This document shows positions 23,677 to 35,080 of a DNA stretch of 64,000 bases, in pieces. The notes under the pieces are model-generated. The model was given only the letters and a program-made list of their open reading frames with translations, did not search any database and was not told the DNA's origin. The DNA lies in contig CM067070.1 in the NCBI GenBank assembly GCA_033980235.1, positions 22,032,199-22,096,198 of the forward strand, written 5' to 3'. Origin of the DNA: Diadema setosum (Eukaryota; Echinodermata; Echinoidea; Diadematoida; Diadematidae). Position 1 is the first letter of the stretch. Each line of letters opens with the position of its first letter. The translations under genes and the position numbers were made by a program.

Positions 23677-24259
23677 CTGCGATCAGATTTAAACAAGAAA
23701 TGACCTGAAGCTGTCATCTTATCGATTAGAAATTATTTAATTCATTAAGCATTCATTAAGCACTATTATCATATACGATTGGTTGTTATTCCATGCAAAA
23801 GTTTAGGATAACAGCCATTGGGATTTATTTGCAAACGTCCCTTGAGCTAGAGTATCGGGCCTACGATTGTTTGGACATTACACATTCTAAGTAGCCCCCT
23901 AATGAAAGTAAACCCTAATTCAGTATTCATTATAACCATGAAGCTATTGAAAAAAAAAATAAACTGAGCCAAAAATGAGTCTTTGAAAATTGATTGATCT
24001 ATGGCATTATATTCAAGGAAATTATTTAAAATGAGACAAGGAGAGAAAATTCTCTCGAAAGGGTATTGTGAGAGCTGCAGTTCCAAGATGGACAGAATTT
24101 GAATTTTTCGTACTGCGCTACAAAAGAAAATGAAATTCACTGGTAACTAAACTTTCCAATGGCTTTTACTCTAACAGGTCATTTGCATTTACCTTGATTT
24201 TCTGAAGCTGTTAGATAATTACCAACGCGCAGAGGATACAGAGTACAATGATCAGGTCA

Positions 24260-25207
24260 TTAAAGGACAAGTCTACCTTCATATACATAAGATTTGAGAG
24301 AAAGCAGCAATTAGTAGAACACATCAGTGAAAGTTTGAGGAAAATTGTACAATCCGTTCAAAAGTTACGAATATTTTGAATATCTGCGCAGTCACTGCTG
24401 GAAGAGAAGACTACTACAGTGATGTCACATGCGTAAAACTATTTAAGGAAAATAAAAAGAGAATTTCTCAAAACTTTACTTTTTGAATAAAGTGCACATT
24501 TCTTGGACTTGCTACTGACGTATGTTAAGGGTAATATTATTCCCCCTGCCTTCTGAAAGAGAGAAGTCGAGTGTTCTTTTGTTATGCGAGAAAAATGGAA
24601 ATACAGTTGAACCTCTCGTATCCGGACAAGTCGGGACCGGGGCTCATCCGGATAAGGGATTTGGCCGGATACGGGAGACTCAATGCTTTATACATGTACA
24701 TACATACACATGTACTGATGTAGCCCATTGTAGTACCACATGTGGTAATGTGTATACCGCAACCTTTTCATTGTTACATTTGGGGATGTTTGGGGATGTT
24801 AAAATGTCTGAGGGTAAGCAATTTGGAAGGAAATTTTATGTAATATATGTTAATCATGTTGGAAGTAATATGTAATTCATGTGTGTTTGTGTAGGAGTTC
24901 TCAAGGAGTTGGGCAAAATCACGGCGAGATTGCGTCCGTATAATAGAGAGATCCGGATAAAGGGAGGCCGGATAATAGAGGTTCAACTGTATGTTGAATT
25001 ATCTTTATTCTTTCTTTATATCGTTGTACTCATGTGACATCACAACCTATAGTAGTCATTTCATCCAGCCGTATTGAGCAGAAACTGCAAAATTTCATAA
25101 CTTTTTAACGGATTGTCCGATTTTGCTCAAGCTCTTACTGATGTGTTCTACTAATATTGCTGCATTCACTCAACCCACATGTCTATGAAGGTGAACTTGT
25201 CCTTTAA
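24260..25207. mobile_element. MITE with TTAA edges, host of a nested insertion
   Basis: TTAAAGGACAAGTCTACCTT at 24260 pairs with the complement ending CTTGTCCTTTAA at 25207. Pairing continues inward over about 200 bp, including GTAGAACACATCAGT / ACTGATGTGTTCTAC, ACAATCCGTTCAAAAGTTA / TTTTTAACGGATTGTCC and GATGTCACATG / CATGTGACATC. It occupies the intron between the second and third Ig exons. The middle holds a segment shared with the SINE tail at 12213 and a second element at 24604-24989. Confidence 0.83.
24604..24989. mobile_element. pogo/Tigger-like MITE nested in the TTAA MITE
   Basis: CAGTTGAACCTCTCGTATCC at 24604 pairs with GGATAATAGAGGTTCAACTG ending 24989. TA flanks both edges (24602-24603 and 24990-24991). 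Ends starting CAGT-GAACCTC with a TA duplication are typical of the pogo/Tigger branch of Tc1/mariner. The 386-bp interior has no transposase. Confidence 0.8.
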
Positions 25208-25332
25208 ATACATGAAAATCAAAGCCCCCAGGGGCTGCATGATATATAGGGCCTGTATATCATGCACTATGTCACATGTGCTACCTATAAACAAGCATGG
25301 CAGCCAAGATTTAAAAGAAATTCTTATCTCAC

Positions 25333-25659
25333 CGTTAACAATGAATTGTAACGCCAACTCAGTGTGTTGACACAAAGACGTTCCGTTCCTCTCTATGACG
25401 CATTTGTACTGACCTTCGTGGTCAAAAGTGACATTCGTTACCACCAGGTTTGTCATATTGCCTGTGACTGCGTCCAAGTCAGAGATGGCCGGGTCGAAAA
25501 TTTTTTGACTGCGCTCATCGACCGAGCCGATCTCGTGAGAAATATTGTTGATGATCCTTTTCCACCCCAACGAAACAACGTCCCCATTCCAGATATAGTT
25601 ATATCGGATCACTTCTGTAGCACCAGTCAAGATATGGACCTCCGGGCCAACGTTGCCTG
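25333..25659 (-). CDS. Ig-superfamily receptor, middle Ig domain exon
   Basis: Acceptor CTATATGCAG (exon from 25659) and donor GGTGAGATAAG (exon to 25333) give 327 bp, 109 codons, phase 1 at both ends. The domain has the core tryptophan (LGWKR) and a strand-F signature DHEGQYKC. The expected first cysteine position reads VIRYNYIW, so only one canonical cysteine is kept; a second cysteine occurs at GTSLCQH. NxS/T sites occur at NIS, NMT, NVT and NGT. Loss of the usual disulfide is seen in some Ig domains, but here it may mean divergence or early decay. Confidence 0.78.
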
Positions 25660-25734
25660 CTGCATATAGAAATCATATGTTAAAGCAAATTATCTATATT
25701 TATTCATTGATTTTTATATTTATGTATTTCTCTC

Positions 25735-25744
25735 TCTCTCTCTT

Positions 25745-25801
<57 letters not shown>
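25735..25801. repeat. (TC)n/(TA)n microsatellite
   Basis: TCTC repeats pass into about 25 TA dinucleotides, within an intron of the Ig gene. Confidence 0.92.
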
Positions 25802-25803
<2 letters not shown>

Positions 25804-25907
25804 ATGTATCATATTGATATATTTGTGTTTTGGTACCGTCATTCCCCGTCGAGACTCCTGAAGAAGGTGGAGGCCACCGAAAATTCTAGTATAATAAACT
25901 CATTCTT

Positions 25908-26245
25908 CAGATGCGAGTTTCTTCACTTTGTCTCCCTCTACAAATTAAATGTGTTAAGATCAACTGCTGATCTGTAAATTAACTAACATGTCGGTAAAAA
26001 GGAGCCACTGGGACTCGAACCTGTCATCTACTGCTTTCCGGGCAGCGACACTACCACCAGGCTGTCCCTGGTTGCCGATAGTGACACGATGAACATGGAA
26101 CAAATACCAAAGCTCCGAGTAGATGACAGGTTCGAGTCCCAGTGGTTCCTTTTTTCCGACATGTTTGTTAATTTACAGATCAGCAGTTGCGATCTTAACA
26201 ACTTTAATTTGTAGAGGGAGACAAAGTGAAGGAACTCGCATCTGA
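25908..26245. repeat. Palindrome of two tRNA-like SINE heads
   Basis: CAGATGCGAGTTTCTTCACT at 25909 pairs with AGTGAAGGAACTCGCATCTG ending 26244. The arms run about 130 bp inward through ACAGATCAGCAGTTG and end in tRNA-like sequence. Both arms carry a B-box-like GGTTCGAGTCC (complement at about 26013-26023; direct at about 26130), and the complement of about 26066-25999 contains CCTGGTGGTAGTGTCGC, an A-box-like segment. Two copies of a tRNA-derived SINE thus appear head to head. Confidence 0.7.
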
Positions 26246-27300
26246 ACCTTCACCCCTCTGAATAATATCTTTCTTTCTTTCTTTCATTTAAACTAATTCT
26301 TTATTGGCAAAAAATGCATTACTAGTTTATTTCTTGATTCTTCGTTTTATATTATATCCCTACATGTTAATACATGTATACACATATCTTCAGGTTCGAC
26401 ATTAGCAATGGCCCGCGGTGAACAGAAAATCTCCTCATTCAAATTTATTTTCGATCATTCATGTTGCCTCTAATCTCATTCTAATCAACACTTTTCGAAA
26501 TAAACTTCGTGGTACAAGCCCAATTTTGCAAACGGTTCATTCAGTTTAGAGTTTTATTGTCAAGTATAATCACGTATCTAATATATTATGCTTCGCTCGT
26601 TATTTGAATTTATTTTTGGCATGTAATTTAACATATATACTCCAATTAATTTAACATATACATGTTTATACTTTGACCTCTTTTTTCATTTTCTTTCATT
26701 ATGTGCTATTGTTTTCCATGCATAACATTTCATATTTTTTTGCATTCATTCTTCACTCTTTAATCATCTTGGGAACAGCTTTCTCAATGAATCTTCTTGA
26801 GATATACGCATGTATCTAGCTTATGATGCTATGATTAGAAGATTAAGTGAATGAATTTGAATTTTGAATGAACATGTTAGCAATATGACTTCCCATCTGC
26901 GAAATTGAATGACTAAAATACCCTTTCGGCAAGTGCTAGCGAATTTGAATGAATCTAGAGCACGTGCTAATTTACATATCCTTTTTGCGAATTTGAAAGG
27001 TGCATGCGCGAACTTAATTTATCAAAATGCTAATTTAAACGTACATATTGAAATTTTGAAATACAGAATGTGCGATGAGGATTTTTGCGAAATTGAGTTG
27101 GCAGGAAAAACAATATTTATCTTAGTGCTTATTTGTAACGTTACTTTTTCTGTGTTATATAATCGGGCCATCGATTGTCAATCCAGTTACCCCTCAAAGA
27201 AAGTTATTTTAAGAAGCACAAAGAAAAAAATGCACTCAATGCATTTAAATGACTACGGAACTAAACGGGGGAAAACAAAATATATGTCCATGAGTGCTCA
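26246..27300. other. Intron of the Ig gene
   Basis: AT-rich sequence between the first and second recognised Ig exons. The segment 26930-27050 has five loose copies of GCGAATTTGAA/GCTAATTTA that make a plus-strand frame of repeated 'ANLN'. No coding sequence is supported. Confidence 0.5.
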
Positions 27301-27301
27301 C

Positions 27302-27592
27302 TATCTACGACGAATCTGATGAACAATTGTGTTTCCCGAGAAGAATCATTTATCTTGATGACACTTTTGTACGATCCAGCGTGGTCGGGCGTGACGTTCA
27401 CGAATTTAAGAAACGGCTTATCCTCAATTAACTCCACAGATGCGAAGTGTGCAAGTGGTCCATCCATAACTTTTTCTTCGTTGGTTATTTTGTACCACTG
27501 GACAGGAAGGTAATCTTCTCGCCAATGTTGAAGAAGTTGGATCTGCTCTGATGCCCCCTTCAATAGCTGAACGACGCTCCGAACACTCGATG
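27302..27592 (-). CDS. Ig-superfamily receptor, membrane-distal Ig-like exon
   Basis: Acceptor ATATGTCTAG (exon from 27592) and donor AGTGAGC (exon to 27302) give 291 bp, 97 codons, phase 1 at both ends, like the next two exons. It reads VQLLKGASEQIQLL, VQWYKI with the core tryptophan, and PDHAGSYKSVIKIN in the strand-F position. Both canonical cysteines are replaced (L/Q region and S in SYKSV). The C-terminal LFIRFVV parallels LALQFIV and LTFTFVV in the other two exons. The repeated exon pattern shows all three came from one duplicated unit. A signal-peptide exon should lie further upstream but was not confirmed. Confidence 0.72.
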
Positions 27593-28013
27593 CTAGACAT
27601 ATGAATAATCAATGTTTAAGAGACCAGTTTTAAAGCGATTTCAAATACATAGATATTTAAATATCTGAGAAATAGGTGACTGTCTGTGTACACAATCCAC
27701 TAACTAGACAATAATTGTGATCGAAGCAGGAAGGAACATCATATTAAATACGGCTGTCTGTTAATTTCTTTTTACTAAGGACGGAACGAACGACCGAACG
27801 AATGAACTTACCGTAGGAAAAAAAAAATCGTTCTCAACGAATAAAAAGCAGACAGTCTCCATGTTCTCTTTGAAAATGTATACTTAATTGATATCCAGAA
27901 GACAAGGATATATAATGTACACACATAATTGTGTTATATTATGTTATACCAGAACATACTATACCGTATCATAATATATTATATTGTTTACACGCATATT
28001 TTCATAAAGTAAG

Positions 28014-28100
28014 CATGCAGCTCATTTCAACCACTGATCTTGTTCTTCCATAGAGATATCAGTGATTTCCACCCATACGTATAGCACTATGTGCTGAAAG
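28014..28100. repeat. Direct repeat, first copy (pair with 28495-28580)
   Basis: CATGCAGCTCATTTCAACCA ... ATAGAGATATCAGTGATTTC is repeated with few changes at 28495. The second copy sits exactly at the 3' side of the LINE. Confidence 0.85.
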
Positions 28101-28154
28101 TCGCCCGATTTCCCATAGAAGCCTTTTGTTACGTCATAAATCCTCAGCTCCACG

Positions 28155-28460
28155 GCGCGCCTCGCCCATAGCAGAAACTAGAGCACGCACTTTAGTGCGC
28201 GCATGCAAACCTCAAATACGCGCAGCCTGAACTCCCAAGTTCATTGACCCTACCTGCCAAAAAAAAAAAAAAATCCTTCATAAATTACCTCAAAATTCTC
28301 GGATCACTACCAAAAGTTAATCGTTTGTAACTTGTGTCATTCTAAACCTTTCCTGCAAGTTTCATCCAAATCCGTTAACTACTTTGTGAGTGAGTTATTT
28401 TGCACACGGACAAACAAACAAACTACCTAACGGACTAACAAACTAACTAACTAACAAACT
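28155..28460. repeat. Dispersed repeat, first copy
   Basis: From GCGCGCCTCGCCCATAGCAG to a tail of ACAAAC/AACTAACT repeats. The same sequence occurs in the same orientation at 31998-32282, on the other side of the LINE, with a different tail. The tail of short tandem repeats suggests a retroposed element. Confidence 0.85.
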
Positions 28461-28494
28461 AGAGAAGCACTCTGAGATCGCAAACCTCCGCCAA

Positions 28495-28580
28495 GCATGC
28501 AGCTCATTTCCATCACTGATCTTGTTCTTCCATAGAGATATCAGTAATTTCCACCCATACGTATTTACACTATATATAGC
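28495..28580. repeat. Direct repeat, second copy
   Basis: Matches 28014-28100 over about 80 bp and lies next to the 3' end of the LINE. Confidence 0.85.
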
Positions 28581-31259
28581 ATGCTGAAAGTGTTTATGTG
28601 TGTGTGTTCGTCCCTCGTTCTCGAGGATGACCAATGACACCAATTGGCTCGATGGGTTCGGAGGTTGCTGATGAGGCCAATCTGGGCAAGAAAGCCTCTC
28701 CCACAGGTAGGGCAGAAGTGGGTAGGGGCTACACTGTTGGGGTTGGCTGCTCTAGCTTTTCGCATCTGGCGTTTGTGCTCTGCCTGCTTGACGCGCTGCT
28801 CCTCTGCTCTACGGGCCCCTACAGCAATAGCGTGGCGCCAGGAAGGGCGATCTGCGGCAAGTGTCTCCAAGGACTCGGTGTTGATGGAGAAGTCTTTTAG
28901 GTAGAACTTCAGGTTGTCTTTGAAGCGCTTCTTTTGTCCTCCCACCTTACGCTTATTCCCATCAGCGAGTTCTCCATAGAAAAGCTTTTTCGGGATGCGG
29001 TCGTCAGACATGCGGATGACGTGGCCTGCCAATCTCACCTGGGCCTTGCGGATTTTGTTAATTATGCTAGGGATGCCTGCCCACTTACGTACCTCTGTGT
29101 TCGGAACTTTATCCTCCCAGCGGATGCGAAGGAGGTTGCGGAGGCATCGCATATGGAAGTGGTTGATTTGCCTCTCATGTCTCCGGTACAAAGTCCAAGT
29201 TTCGCAGCCATAGAGAAGCGTGGTGAGAACAACTGCACAGTAGACTTTCAGCTTTGTTGAAAGGCTGATCTCTCTCCTCTCCCAAACATTTTTTCTGAGT
29301 CTCCCAAAAGCACTGCTGGCTTTAGAGAATCTGTTGTTGAGCTCAGCATCAATTGTGACACAGTTGGAGAGGGTGCTGCCCAGATAGGTGAAGGTCTTTG
29401 CTGCCCGGAGAGTCTGTCCGTTCACCTGGATTTGTGGTTTGTGGTACTGGTTCCCTGGTTCCCATCTGCATCTGCATCTCGTCCTCACCATTGGCATTGA
29501 GTGCACAGTCGTCAGCAAACAAGAAGTCTCTGATGAGTCTATGACGGTCTCCTTCACCTTCGTGATGGCCTTCAAGCGCCTAAGATATAAGAGCTTTCCA
29601 TCTGACCTGTACCTAATGTTGAAGCCAGGTTCGCAGTCTTTGAAGGCGTCTGAGAGCATTGCCGAGAACGTCATGCTGAATAGTGTCGGGGCCAGGACAT
29701 AACCCTGCTTGACTCCATTTTTCACTGGAAAGGCTTTGGAGGGTTCACCATTATCAAGAACTTTGGCAGTCATCCCATCGTGAAACTGGCGGACAATTGT
29801 GATGAACTTCCGTGGGCAGCCAAACTTTCCCATAATTTTCCAGAGACCCTCACGACTAACCGTGTCGAAGGCCTTGGTCAGATCGACAACGGTTGTGTAT
29901 AGGTCACGATGCTGCTCAATGCACTTCTCCTGAAGCTGGCGGGCAGCAAATATCATGTCAGTGGTCCCTCGACCTGCACAGAGGCCGCATTGACTTTCAG
30001 GAAGATGACCCTGCTCCAGATGTTCCAGTAAGCGATTGAGGACTCGGGTCAGGATCTTGCCTGGTATAGATGGGAGGGAGATGCCTCGATGGTTGTCACA
30101 AGCCTGGCGATTTCCTTTCCGTTTGTAGATGTGAACAACTGTAGCATCTCTGAATTCTTGTGGTAACTGTTCTCTGCTCCACATGGACTGGTACAGCTTG
30201 GAAGAAGGTTGTGTTTAGTATCTAAGAGCTAATGAATTTCTGTGTCGTTTTCATCAAACCAGTTTTGATGGTACCTCGTGGCTGGACCAAGACATTCAAG
30301 GGCGACAGAGTGAACAGCATCCCTAAAGGTTGCCCACTGATCCTCGATGCTAGACTGGTTTAGCTAAAGGTCTGCTAGGTGGTTATGCATGTGTTCTTGG
30401 AGGTCTTGCAGCTTCTTGGGGTCTTTGAGATTGTTGACATTCAGTCTTTTTTTGTTACTTTCTGGCCCTGTGGCCTTCTCTTGGGCTGGATTAGGAGTTT
30501 CATCTTTGAAATGATCAGGCGATGATCCGTCCAGCAGTCAGCATTACACATGGCCTTAGTCACTCTCACGTCCTGCCTGTCCCTCGCCCTGACGATCACA
30601 TAGTCAATAAGATGCTAATGCTTCGAACGAGGGTGCATCCATGAGGACTTGTTCCGAGTCGGTAGTCGAAACATGGTGTTGGTGATTACTAGCTTATGAG
30701 AGGAGCAAAATCTGAGGTGCCCGTTAGTGTTACAGTTTCCAATGCCATGTTTTCCTCCTACATGGTGCCAGGCATGATAGTCGGATGATGAGGATGATGA
30801 GCTTCTCAGACTTTGAAGAAGCGATGAGAAAATCAAGTTCCTCATAAAAATTTGTCCTTGACCTCATCAGGGGTGTCATGGTCGGAGCATAGGCACTAAT
30901 GATGGTTGCACTTGTCCTCTTTCCAAGTGGGAGATGCATTGACATCAGACGGTCATTGAGTCCCACAGGGATGCTTGCTAGTTTCTGCACGTGGATGGAT
31001 TTGACAGCAAATCCAATACCAGCCTCTCTTCTCTCTTTACTGCTACGTCCACTCCAGAAGAATGTGTAGCCACCACCAATTTCAGTTAGCTGACCTCTCT
31101 CTCTGCTAACCGTGTTTCGCTAAAAGCAGCTATGTCAACATTGTAGCGAGCCAGTTCTCTGGCGACCAGCGCAGTGCGTCTCTCTGGCCGGTTTGCTTTT
31201 GTGTTATCAAGTAGAGTTCTCACATTCCATGATGCTAGGATGAGCGCTTTTGTTTTCAT
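28565..31259 (-). pseudogene. LINE ORF: endonuclease, reverse transcriptase, zinc finger (frameshifted)
   Basis: On the minus strand the ORF appears to begin at 31259 (MKTKALILASWNVRTLLDN). An AP-endonuclease domain follows: VDIAAFSETRL, GYTFFWSGRSS, TIISAYAPTM. From 30184 down, a 539-codon frame holds the reverse transcriptase: NHRGISLPSIPGKIL, VDLTKAFDTVSREGLW and NGVKQGYVLAPTLFSM. The C-terminus has a C2H2-like finger, FCPTCGRGF..LRTHR. The catalytic FADD is not in this frame: it is encoded at about 29509-29520 in the neighbouring frame, between two compensating frameshifts. Another frameshift lies near 31090 in an AG run, and the 30185-30730 part is also broken. The element is inactive. 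It resembles a widespread animal family; the clade name is uncertain. Confidence 0.85.
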
Positions 31260-31997
31260 TTTCCTTGTGTTTCGACCGCTAGAGGGGGATCCCCGCCAGC
31301 CACGGTATGCTGGCCAGGGTAAGATGAGGCAGGCTGTGTTTAGGGCACCTTTTCTAGCCCCATCCTCTTGCTGAGGAGGCGAGCAGAGCGATCCTCAAGA
31401 GGGCTGCTCGGTCGCTCAGAAGGCTGCCGAATTCCACTGCTGCCTCGGTTCAGTGAAGAGCGACCACATGTCCTGAGCCGCCTGTGTGTAGGTTTACAAC
31501 TACAGCTCCCAGTGTATCCGCACCTGCTGCTTCACCGCTCCCCTATCGCCGCAGGACTTGAAGGTTGCCAAGTTGGCGAGGTCATGACTTGCGCTAAACT
31601 TTGATTAAAGTGAAGGAGACTTGAGCAGGATCAGCCTCACTCTCTCGTCCTGAGACGCCGGGTCCAGTGGCAAGACGAAGTCGAGACGGCTGGAGGCGAG
31701 ACAGGATGCAGGAGCTGCCGGAAGGTGACAAGCATGCCAGCCAACCGCCTAAGGGGCCCCACTCCATTGATTCCCATTGAGCACTAGACAGTCACCAAGA
31801 ATCAGTCCGCCTAGCCCTTCAGTTGTTCTGTTCTCCAGCAGTTTGAGGGATCTTCACCCCAGCCGGAACATGATTCACAAGAACTCTAACCTTAGGGCAG
31901 CCGAACATGACCCAGGTGACCCCCAGAACTCATGGGAGGGGCACAGGTATGACGCTGGATGCCATCCGAGTATTCAAGAACAAGTTCTTGTCTGACA
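31260..31997 (-). mobile_element. 5' region of the minus-strand LINE
   Basis: GC-richer sequence between the ORF start and the second copy of the dispersed repeat at 31998. It is read as the 5' untranslated part of the LINE because it has no separate boundaries; no ORF1 was recognised. Confidence 0.45.
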
Positions 31998-32282
31998 AGC
32001 GCGCCTCACCCTAGCAGAAACTAGAGCACGCACTTTAATGCGCGCATGCAAACCTCAAATACGCGCAGCCTGAACTCCCAAGTTCATTGACCCTACCTGC
32101 CAAAATATCAAAATTCCTTCATAAATTCCCCCAAAATTCTCGGATCACTACCAAAAGTTAATTGTTTGTTACTTGAGTCATTCTCAATCTTTCCTGCAAG
32201 TTTCATCCCAATCCGTTATCTACTTTTTGAGTTATTTTGCACACAGTCAAACGAACGAACGAACGAACGATAACGAACAAAT
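31998..32282. repeat. Dispersed repeat, second copy
   Basis: Same sequence as 28155-28460, with tail (GAAC)n from about 32250. The 12.3-kb element that follows appears inserted in its tail, since sequence like the rest of such a tail (GGTAACGAAAACATAACC) resumes at 44630. Confidence 0.85.
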
Positions 32283-32460
32283 AGTCCGGGAGCCAACGGG
32301 GGTCAGCCTAGCTGAAAAGGTTACCAATTTTTATGTGTATAGCAATTTAGGACATATGCCCGTGATTATGGAAATGCACGTCTGGCTGGTCATCGGTGGT
32401 GGGTGTGGCCAGGAGGGCCACAAAAAGGACCCCCCCCCCCAAAAAAAAAAAAAAAAAAAA
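32283..32460 (+). repeat. Left terminal block of the 12.3-kb element
   Basis: About 178 bp ending in C and A runs. It matches the complement of 44463-44620. A 50-codon frame (GVSLAEKVTNFYVYSN.. to GGGCGQEGHKK) is open in both copies, although the copies differ at several bases. Confidence 0.85.
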
Positions 32461-32595
32461 ATTAGGCTAGCCTAGCTGGAAAAGTAACCTCATGAAAACA
32501 ACTGGAACTTGTTCGTTACACTTACAGGATAAATGAATGACCATTGCCAGACGTTTTAAGTGGTGGGGGGTAGCCGCCAGACGCCTTTAAAAGGG
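32461..32595 (+). repeat. Palindrome satellite, single unit
   Basis: Begins TTAGGCTAGCCTAGCTGGAA and continues with AACTGGAACTTGTTCGTTAC and GTAGCCGCCAGACGCC. It is one unit of the satellite described at 34640. Confidence 0.88.
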
Positions 32596-34635
32596 CATTT
32601 TACCGGTTTTTTATTTTCTATATGTTGTTCTTTTAATTCTAAAAGACCTAGCGGTGCAAACAGAATCAAAATTTCATAACGATTAAGTCCGTAATTTAAT
32701 GTTAAAAATGGAACTTTTTAGGTGAGTATTATGCTAATGAGCTGACGAGCACGGATGTTATGATGTCACAGGTGCTCTCACTATTACTGATTACAAGTGC
32801 TTGCATACGCGTGCGTTAATTCGTATTGAGTAGCAGACGACGCTTAGGCCTAATTTAGCTAGCAGGCGGCGCTTGTGTACTGTTCTATCCATGTAGATAT
32901 CTCAAATTACACTAAACCAAATCGCACCAAAATTACAGTATATACTTCATAGCATATTTCAAAGTATTCTCTTATATTTGAACGAAATCAGTAATCGAGA
33001 AGTATCAATATTGACGCCGACTTTCAAGTCGTCACTCAAAAAAAAAAAAATCACTCTTCGCGAGAGATCTTGGCGAACGCAAGATGCACAATCTAGAACT
33101 GAAGTTAGCCGACTAGTACTGTGCGAACGGGGAATTTACGCGAGAACTAAACTCAAAAGTGTAATGATTTTTGCGACTTGTGTGATATAGGAACTACATT
33201 TTTCATTCAACTTACCACAAATAATTTGTAAATTTATTTATTGCCCCCGATTACTTGAAAGATTTGTCTCATGATATTAAATGGCTAACTTCAGTCTGTG
33301 CGTGCGCAGCAGATAGACACTCTAGGTAGGGCCTGGCCGCAATCACTCATGTTAGTCGTAGAGCAGATTATTTTTAGCGACGCCGACAGGAAAGTCGACA
33401 TCTACACTTACGCTTCCCGACATGTGATTTGTTTCCAATTAATGTGAGCTGTTGGATATGAATCATAAGGTACTTCCTGTGAGTTTGGTGCCATTTGGCA
33501 AGGTGAATTTTGAGATATCTACATGGATACGGAAGTACGCTAGCACTATACCTATACACACCAGCGCTGGGATCGCGAAGCGGCGACACTGTGTTAGAAT
33601 CTACGTGGTCAGGCCACTCTTCCGAGATATGGGTCCTAGTAGGCCTACTGAAACAAACTGTTAGATCTAGCATTAGTCCTTGGTGTAAAGAACACCACTA
33701 TGAGATTTGCTCGACTACAAAACATCGGAAATCCATAAAGCAGATACCTTACCTGAAAAATTCAGCACAGGAACAACAGTGCCTGCAGGACAAGGGTCCA
33801 GATCTAGATCTGGGATCTGGATTAGTTAGTCTGGACTTTCTTCAAGTTCTGGTAGCAGGGTATGTAACGTTACGCTGTGCCTTAGCGCTGTGCACATAGG
33901 GCCTACAGCTGCAATGTCGACGGTGAGTGAGTGTAGGGCCTACTCATCAAAACTTGGACTGCCACGTAGAACCTACTCCTTGACTGCTCAGTAGTCCTAG
34001 TCCTAGTTCTAGTATTTCAGAGTCTATGTGTACTGGGTACCGTTTTCATCTCACTAAGCGTAAATCGTGCGTGCCGTTGAAGAGAGTCTATCTACATCTG
34101 GATTTTCGAGATTCACTCAGCCCCTCATCTACGTTAGATAGTTTGAACTGGCGAACCATCGCTCGATCATGATCATCAATGCGTAACGTTACTTACACAC
34201 GGTCTTCTATGGGCAGCACGTTCAGATAACGATGCCAGTTTCATTTTGCATATCTGGAATTTCCCCACAAGTTTTATCTAGATATAAAGCTGTTGAAGAG
34301 CTTGCTTTTAAAGATTAATAGATATTGTTTAACATATTTATTATAGCTCAATATTGCAATTATACTAAATAACAGTTTTTGGAGTGCTTCGTGTGAGATT
34401 TTATCAGTAAATTGGCATTATGTAGTTCGTCTTGCTAATGTCGGAGTTGTGCACAAAGAGCACCTGTGACGTAGGCCAAATTGCGTGGATCGTTCCATGG
34501 CTTGCTCGTTTTCATTTTTTTTTTCAAAAAAATCATTACAGGCTTATCCTGGGTTTTACAATCCTCTCTTTCCAGTAGTAGGCATAAAAAAATGTAGATT
34601 AGAATTATCAGACAATTAGAAAATGTCAGTACAGT
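32596..34635. other. Unassigned 2 kb inside the 12.3-kb element
   Basis: Mixed AT-rich sequence with short open frames only. A patch near 32740-32870 resembles 35270-35350 (AGCACGG.., then AGCAGACG-CGCT), so these two parts may share an origin. No gene is supported. Confidence 0.45.
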
Positions 34636-34639
34636 TTTC

Positions 34640-35080
34640 TTTTAAAGACCCAACTCCAGCTAGGCTAGCCTAGCTGAAAAAGTAACCCCATGAAAACCAC
34701 TGGAACTTGTTCGTTACACTTACAGGATAAATGAATGATCATTGCCAGACGTTTTAAGTGGTGGGGGTAGCCGCCAGACGCCCTTAAAGACCCAACTCCA
34801 GCTAGGCTAGCCTAGCTGAAAAAGTAACCCCATGAAAACCACTGGAACTTGTTCGTTACACTTGCAGGATAAATGAATGACCATTGCCAGACGTTTTAAG
34901 TGGTGGGGGGTAGCCGCCAGACGCCCTTAAAGACCCAACTTTTTCCAGTTAGGCTAGCCTAGCTGAAAAAGTAACCTAATGAAACCCACTGGAACTTGTT
35001 CGTTACACTTCCAGGATAAATGCATGACCATTGCCTGACGTTTTAAGTGTTGGGGGGTAGCCGCCAGACGCCCTTAAAGA
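34640..35080 (+). repeat. Palindrome satellite, three tandem units
   Basis: Three units with period about 142-147 bp. The perfect 18-bp palindrome AGCTAGGCTAGCCTAGCT lies at 34658 and 34800, and a one-base variant at 34947. Each unit then reads GAAAAAGTAACC, ACTGGAACTTGTTCGTTACA, TTGCCAGACGTTTTAAGTG, a G-run, GTAGCCGCCAGACGCCC and AAAGACC. Confidence 0.95.

Noticed and set aside
26909..27319. 136-codon plus-strand frame with repeated ANLN
   Set aside because: It derives from short GCGAATTTGAA repeats within an intron and has no homology signature.
27812..27862. Signal-peptide exon of the Ig gene (METVCFLFVEND.. then a GTAAGT donor)
   Set aside because: The donor would be phase 0, while the next Ig exon needs phase 1, and the peptide is not a convincing signal sequence.
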